A stretch of DNA of 64,000 bases from contig NZ_FNHE01000001.1 in NCBI RefSeq assembly GCF_900103785.1, positions 310,001 to 374,000 of the forward strand, read 5' to 3'. Made by a program: the position numbers and the translations under genes. The stretch is from Geodermatophilus siccatus (GTDB lineage: Bacteria; Actinomycetota; Actinomycetes; Mycobacteriales; Geodermatophilaceae). Positions 57,857 to 64,000 of this stretch are shown piece by piece (positions within the stretch are counted from its first letter, which is position 1; every line of letters begins with the position of its first letter). A model generated the notes under the pieces. It was not told where the DNA came from, made no database searches, and worked only from the letters and a program-made list of their open reading frames with translations.

Positions 57857-58426
57857 TCAGTCCAGCCCGGGCGCCAGCGTCCGCACGACCGCCACCGCCG
57901 GCAGGGCGATCGCCCGCACTCCTCGCACGGCTGCCGCCCGGCGCGGCTGGTCGGCGGCGTGCTCGGCCAGCTCGACGTGGTCGGCACCGACGCCGTCCAC
58001 GGTGCCGACGTACGCCGCACCGTCGTCCAGGACGACCTGCACGACGCTGCGGTCGCGGGCCAGTCCGCGCAGCGCCCGCCGCAGGTCCAGCCGCGCACGC
58101 ACCGGGCCGGCGTCCGCGGCCGGAGCCGTCGCGCGTCCCAGCCCGGCGACCGTCCGCACGGTCGCCGTCGCCACGAGCACCTCCCGCCGGCTGTCGTCGG
58201 TCAGCAGCAGCCAGTCGGCGCCGACCTCGACGAGGACACCGGTCACGTCGCCGGCGCCGGAACACCGCAGGGCCAGCGGCCGGTCGAGGGCACCGGCCAG
58301 CCGGTCCACGAGCCGGACGGCGCCGGTCTCCACCCGCCGGCGTGAGGCGTCCTCGGCCCGCTCGGCCGCGGCCTCCGCCTCGTCGAACTCCGCCTGCAGG
58401 TCGGCGAAGAGCCGTTGCCACCGCAT
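57857..58426 (-). CDS. Unknown protein with Sm-like repeats
   Basis: The 189-residue protein starts MRWQRLFADLQAEFDEAEAA with a charged coiled segment, then two beta-rich repeats of Sm-like character: GDVTGVLVEVGADWLLLTDD and SVVQVVLDDGAAYVGTVDGV, each a strand-turn-strand with a DG or GAD turn. No catalytic motif is recognised; it could be RNA-binding or structural. ATG 58426 has GAGGAGG 5 nt before it and is far better than the upstream ATG at 58498. It is convergent with the HTH gene and divergent from the LysM gene across an AT-rich spacer. Confidence 0.72.
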   Translation of the reverse strand: MRWQRLFADLQAEFDEAEAAAERAEDASRRRVETGAVRLVDRLAGALDRPLALRCSGAGDVTGVLVEVGADWLLLTDDSRREVLVATATVRTVAGLGRATAPAADAGPVRARLDLRRALRGLARDRSVVQVVLDDGAAYVGTVDGVGADHVELAEHAADQPRRAAAVRGVRAIALPAVAVVRTLAPGLD

Positions 58427-58527
58427 CGCCACCTCCTCGGTTTCCACACTACTGGGCACTAGTTCTTGCATTTGCTTGCGTTTGCTTGCTTTAGTCACGA
58501 GGCGACATGACGAGTCGAGGAGGGGAC
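58427..58527. promoter_or_regulatory. AT-rich spacer with three 10-bp direct repeats
   Basis: TTTGCTTGC occurs at 58471-58479 and 58481-58489, and a diverged unit at 58461-58470 (AGTTCTTGCA) gives an exact 10-bp period. The stretch 58440-58500 is much lower in GC than anything around it. It lies between two divergent genes (58426 on minus, 58528 on plus). The helical spacing suggests cooperative binding of a regulator on one DNA face. Confidence 0.65.
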
Positions 58528-59256
58528 ATGTCGATCCGGCGCCTGTTCGGGACGGCGACGGCGATGGCCGCTGCCGCTGCCGGCCTCCGCGCGGTCACCC
58601 CGGACCTCGGGGCGGTCGCGGACGCCGGCCTGGACCTGCAGCGCGTCGTCGACACGGCCGGCGCCGAGACGGTCCTGCTCGCCGGCGTCGCGGCGCTCGC
58701 CTGGGCCGTCTGGCTGTGGGGCGCGCTGGGTCTGACCCTCACCGCGCTCTCCGCGCTGCCGGGGGTCGCCGGCACGATCGCGCGGACGCTCACCCGGTGC
58801 CTGCTGCCCGCCGGCGCCCGGCGGGCAGCTGCCCTCGCCCTGGGCGTCGGGCTGGTCACCGGCCCCCCGCTGGTGGCGGGCTGCACCCCGGTGTCGGGCG
58901 CACTCCCCCAGGCCGTCGCCGTCGCCTCCGCCGAGGGTCCCGTCGCTCCGGCGCACGGTCCCGTCGTCGACTGGCCGGAGACGCCCGCGCAGACGCCGGC
59001 TCCACCGGCACCGAGCGCCCCCGCCGCGGTGCCCGACTGGCCGGCACCGGTCCGGGACGAGCACGTCGTCCTGCGCGGCGAGTGCCTCTGGGACATCGCC
59101 GCCGCCGACCTCGCCCGGCAGACCGGCGTCAGCCCGACGGACGACGAGGTGGCCACGGCCGTCGACGCCTGGTGGCACGCCAACGCCGGAGTGATCGGCC
59201 CCGACCCCGACCTCCTGCGCCCGGGCCAGGTGCTGCGCCCGCCCCCGGCGTCCTGA
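58528..59256 (+). CDS. LysM-like domain membrane protein
   Basis: The 242-residue protein has two hydrophobic segments (TVLLAGVAALAWAVWLWGAL and ALALGVGLVTGPPLVAGC), a Pro/Ala linker of about 60 residues, and a C-terminal LysM-like module: EHVVLRGECLWDIAAADLAR then ANAGVIGPDPDLLRPGQVLR. LysM binds peptidoglycan. The ATG at 58528 has GAGGAGGGG 4-5 nt before it; the ATG at 58507 has none. It is followed 40 bp later by the Rv3235-like gene, probably in one transcript. Confidence 0.83.
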   Translation: MSIRRLFGTATAMAAAAAGLRAVTPDLGAVADAGLDLQRVVDTAGAETVLLAGVAALAWAVWLWGALGLTLTALSALPGVAGTIARTLTRCLLPAGARRAAALALGVGLVTGPPLVAGCTPVSGALPQAVAVASAEGPVAPAHGPVVDWPETPAQTPAPPAPSAPAAVPDWPAPVRDEHVVLRGECLWDIAAADLARQTGVSPTDDEVATAVDAWWHANAGVIGPDPDLLRPGQVLRPPPAS

Positions 59257-59296
59257 CGCCGCCCGCCCTCGCCCACCCCGGACCCCGGAGCCCCTG

Positions 59297-59884
59297 ATGA
59301 CCGCCCCCGTCCGCCCCGCCGCCACCGACACCGCAACCGACACCCCGCCCGGGGCCGGCCCGCAGCCGCCGCACGCTGCTCCGCTGCGGCTCACCGTCGT
59401 CCCGACGCCGCAGCCGCCGCTGGACCCGCAGCCGGTGCTGCGGCTGGTGCTCCCGGGCGTCGCCGTCCCGCGGGCACCGCACCGGCCGGGTCCACGGCCG
59501 CGTCCGGAGGAGCCCCTCACGGAGTTCGTGCCGGGCTTCGAGCCGACCTGGTCGGCCCGGACGGACCTCCCCGACCCGCGCGTCGCCGGACGCCGACTGC
59601 TGCTGCTCACCCTCGAGGGGCTGGCCGGCCACCGTCCGCTGAGCCAGGTGCAGCCGCTCGCCGCTCTCGGCGTCTACGCGGCGCTCACCAGCGGCCGCCG
59701 ACCCCGGTGGTGCGCCGGCGGCACCGCCCCGGTGCTGCTCGGCCCGGTGCACGTCTGCGAGCCGGTCGACGGGGTCGCCGAGGTCAGCGCGGTGGCCCGC
59801 CGGTCCGGCCGCGCGCACGCCGTCGCCGCGCGACTCGAGGGCATCGACGGCCGGTGGCGGTGCACCGCACTGCAGATCGGGTGA
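59297..59884 (+). CDS. Rv3235-family protein (DUF6459)
   Basis: The 195-residue protein has a Pro/Arg-rich N-terminal half and a conserved C-terminal domain: VAGRRLLLLTLEGLAGHRPL, SQVQPLAALGVYAALTSGRR and the closing GIDGRWRCTALQIG. This is the Rv3235/DUF6459 family, typically encoded just before secA. The function is unknown. The start is ATG 59297 with GGAG about 6 nt before it. It converges on secA, separated by a hairpin element and a terminator. Confidence 0.83.
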   Translation: MTAPVRPAATDTATDTPPGAGPQPPHAAPLRLTVVPTPQPPLDPQPVLRLVLPGVAVPRAPHRPGPRPRPEEPLTEFVPGFEPTWSARTDLPDPRVAGRRLLLLTLEGLAGHRPLSQVQPLAALGVYAALTSGRRPRWCAGGTAPVLLGPVHVCEPVDGVAEVSAVARRSGRAHAVAARLEGIDGRWRCTALQIG

Positions 59885-59963
59885 AGGAGCCCCCTGCCCC
59901 GCCATGGGAGGACCCCGTCCTCCCCACCACTCGCAAGCTCGGGGCGGGACCCGGGACGGGGCC
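59883..59963. repeat. Hairpin element copy 9 with preceding half-copy
   Basis: Arms CCCCGTCC (59913-59920) and GGACGGGG (59954-59961) pair perfectly and equal those of copy 1. The core is CACCACTCGCAAGCTCGGGG. A left half-copy (AAGGAGCCCCCTGCCCCGCC, 59883-59902) sits right at the stop codon, as in copy 8. Confidence 0.8.
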
Positions 59964-59970
59964 GCACGCG

Positions 59971-60009
59971 ACGACGCCCCCTCCGGCAGGCATCCGGAGG
60001 GGGCGTCGT
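59971..60009. terminator. Terminator of secA and the Rv3235-like gene
   Basis: A perfect 16-bp stem (59971-59986 with 59994-60009) closes a 7-nt loop. It is 11 nt past the secA stop on the minus strand and serves both convergent genes. Confidence 0.85.
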
Positions 60010-60019
60010 CGCGGGTCGC

Positions 60020-63184
<3,165 letters not shown>

Positions 63185-63218
63185 CCGTCCAGAGTAGGCG
63201 GCGGAGCCGGTCACCCGG

Positions 63219-63249
63219 GGCTGCCCACAGCGACCCGCCGTGGGCAGCC
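63219..63249 (-). terminator. Terminator of the short-chain dehydrogenase gene
   Basis: GGCTGCCCAC (63219-63228) and GTGGGCAGCC (63240-63249) form a 10-bp stem with an 11-nt loop. It lies 7 nt after the SDR stop and just upstream of the secA promoter box. Confidence 0.65.
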
Positions 63250-63255
63250 GGGCCC

Positions 63256-63957
63256 TCAGCGGCGGACCAGTCGCTTCGTCCCCGCGTCGAGCACGATCTC
63301 CCGGCCTCCCTCCCGGATCCCCTCGAGCACCGCCTCGACCACCTCCGACCGGTCGTGTCCCCGGGGCAGGCGCGGCGGGTCCCCGGCGAGGGCACGGTCG
63401 ACCAGGCCGGTGTCCATGTGCGGCGGCTTGACGTCGAGCACGGTGATCGACCGGGGTCGCAGCTCGCGGCGCAGCACCCCGGCCCAGGCCGACAGCGCCG
63501 CCTTGCTCGCCGAGTACTCGGCCATCTGGAGGGTCGGGGCGTCGGCCACGATCGCCGAGAGCAGCACGACCGCGCCGCCGTCCGCCAGGTGCGGCAGCGC
63601 AGCGCGGACCAGGCTCATGGGCGCCAGCGTGTTGACGGCGAACAGCTCCTCGGTGACCGCGTCGTCGGCCTCGGCCGCCGGGCCGAACGCCACCACACCC
63701 CAGGCGACCACCACGACGTCGAGCCCGCCCAGTCCCTCCGCGGCCGCGTCGACCGCCCGGCGCAGCGCCTCGGCGTCGACCGCGCCGACCGCGCCGGCCG
63801 GCACTCCCCCGAGCGACTCGGCCAGCTCGCGCAGCCGCCCCTCGTCCCGCCCGGTCAGCGCCACGCGGCAGCCGGCACGGGCGAACGCACCCGCCAGCTC
63901 CCCGCCCAGCACACCGGTCGCCCCCGCCACCAGCACCCGCGCGCCCTCGAGCTCCAC
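63256..63957 (-). CDS. Short-chain dehydrogenase/reductase
   Basis: The 233-residue protein has the SDR nucleotide motif [15 protein letters not shown], the NxxG-region [12 protein letters not shown] and the active-site Tyr/Lys pair in [13 protein letters not shown], with Ser in [12 protein letters not shown]. The size is that of a classical SDR, and an Arg in [11 protein letters not shown] favours NADPH. The substrate is unknown. The start GTG 63957 is 43 bp from the window edge and lacks a clear ribosome site. Its terminator separates it from secA downstream. Confidence 0.87.
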   Translation of the reverse strand: MELEGARVLVAGATGVLGGELAGAFARAGCRVALTGRDEGRLRELAESLGGVPAGAVGAVDAEALRRAVDAAAEGLGGLDVVVVAWGVVAFGPAAEADDAVTEELFAVNTLAPMSLVRAALPHLADGGAVVLLSAIVADAPTLQMAEYSASKAALSAWAGVLRRELRPRSITVLDVKPPHMDTGLVDRALAGDPPRLPRGHDRSEVVEAVLEGIREGGREIVLDAGTKRLVRR

Positions 63958-64000
63958 GGGCGCCGGATGCCCTCGTTGTGCCGACCTAACCTCGGGTCCG

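Overview
This is a very GC-rich (roughly three quarters G+C) stretch of an actinobacterial chromosome with mycothiol-era genes (mycoredoxin, WhiB7, MoeZ, AdnAB, DUF3107, DUF3152). Gene content and order follow the Mycobacterium tuberculosis segment from about Rv3193c to Rv3240c (recalled, not searched): UPF0182, PDZ-protease, DUF2342, ABC1 kinase, whiB7, uvrD2, mrx1, nudC, adnBA, alkyltransferase, moeZ, DUF3152, TetR, DUF3107, ferritin-like protein, rhlE, PQQ-propeller protein, and further on an Rv3235-like gene and secA. The genes inserted between them (M16 pair, FHA-FtsK ATPase, CpaE/SAF pair) and the protein style fit the Geodermatophilaceae (Blastococcus/Geodermatophilus/Modestobacter) best; that placement is an inference. 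I see no rRNA, tRNA, CRISPR, prophage or transposase.

Layout. 1-6 kb: UPF0182 membrane protein (cut by the window edge), a YlbL-like PDZ/S16 protease, a DUF2342 zincin-like protein and a YgjP-like metallopeptidase. 6.4-9.6 kb: zinc-ribbon protein, ThiF-like protein and ABC1 kinase. 9.4-10.6 kb: whiB7 with a long leader holding a 104-residue ORF and an attenuator-like hairpin pair behind a promoter that looks like a WhiB7 box. 10.6-15.5 kb: uvrD2, mrx1, an ANTAR regulator, a uridine-kinase-like gene and nudC. 15.5-23.4 kb: a pair of M16 proteases, a DUF2510 membrane protein, a Ser/Thr kinase, an M20 dipeptidase and a hydrolase. 23.4-30 kb: adnB-adnA, the double-strand-break resection helicase-nuclease. 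30-42 kb: alkyltransferase-like protein, maleylpyruvate-isomerase-fold protein, moeZ, a metzincin-like protein, hydrolases, TetR, DUF3107, ferritin-like protein, rhlE, a PQQ-propeller protein and an MpaB-like oxygenase. 42-48 kb: small housekeeping and membrane genes. 48-53 kb: a WXG100-like protein divergent from a 1388-residue FHA-FtsK ATPase, a minimal type VII-like pair. 53.5-60 kb: WS/DGAT, CpaE-like ATPase, SAF protein, excisionase-like HTH protein, an Sm-like unknown, a LysM protein and an Rv3235-like protein. 60-64 kb: secA and a short-chain dehydrogenase.

Three layers of non-coding structure run through the window. (i) Nine copies of a 50-75 bp hairpin element lie mostly just after stop codons; the inner core is conserved while the outer stem changes with compensation on both arms. 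(ii) Three intergenic arrays share a core around GACGGCACGTGGCCGCGGTG and abut the stop codon of a minus-strand gene each time. (iii) About a dozen genes without a Shine-Dalgarno have a TAnnnT box 6-9 nt before the start codon, the arrangement expected for leaderless mRNA. Two genes appear to start at CTG. Several enzymes lack a residue or cluster considered important in their family (NudC zinc cysteines, DUF2342 histidine, WS/DGAT catalytic His, MGMT cysteine).
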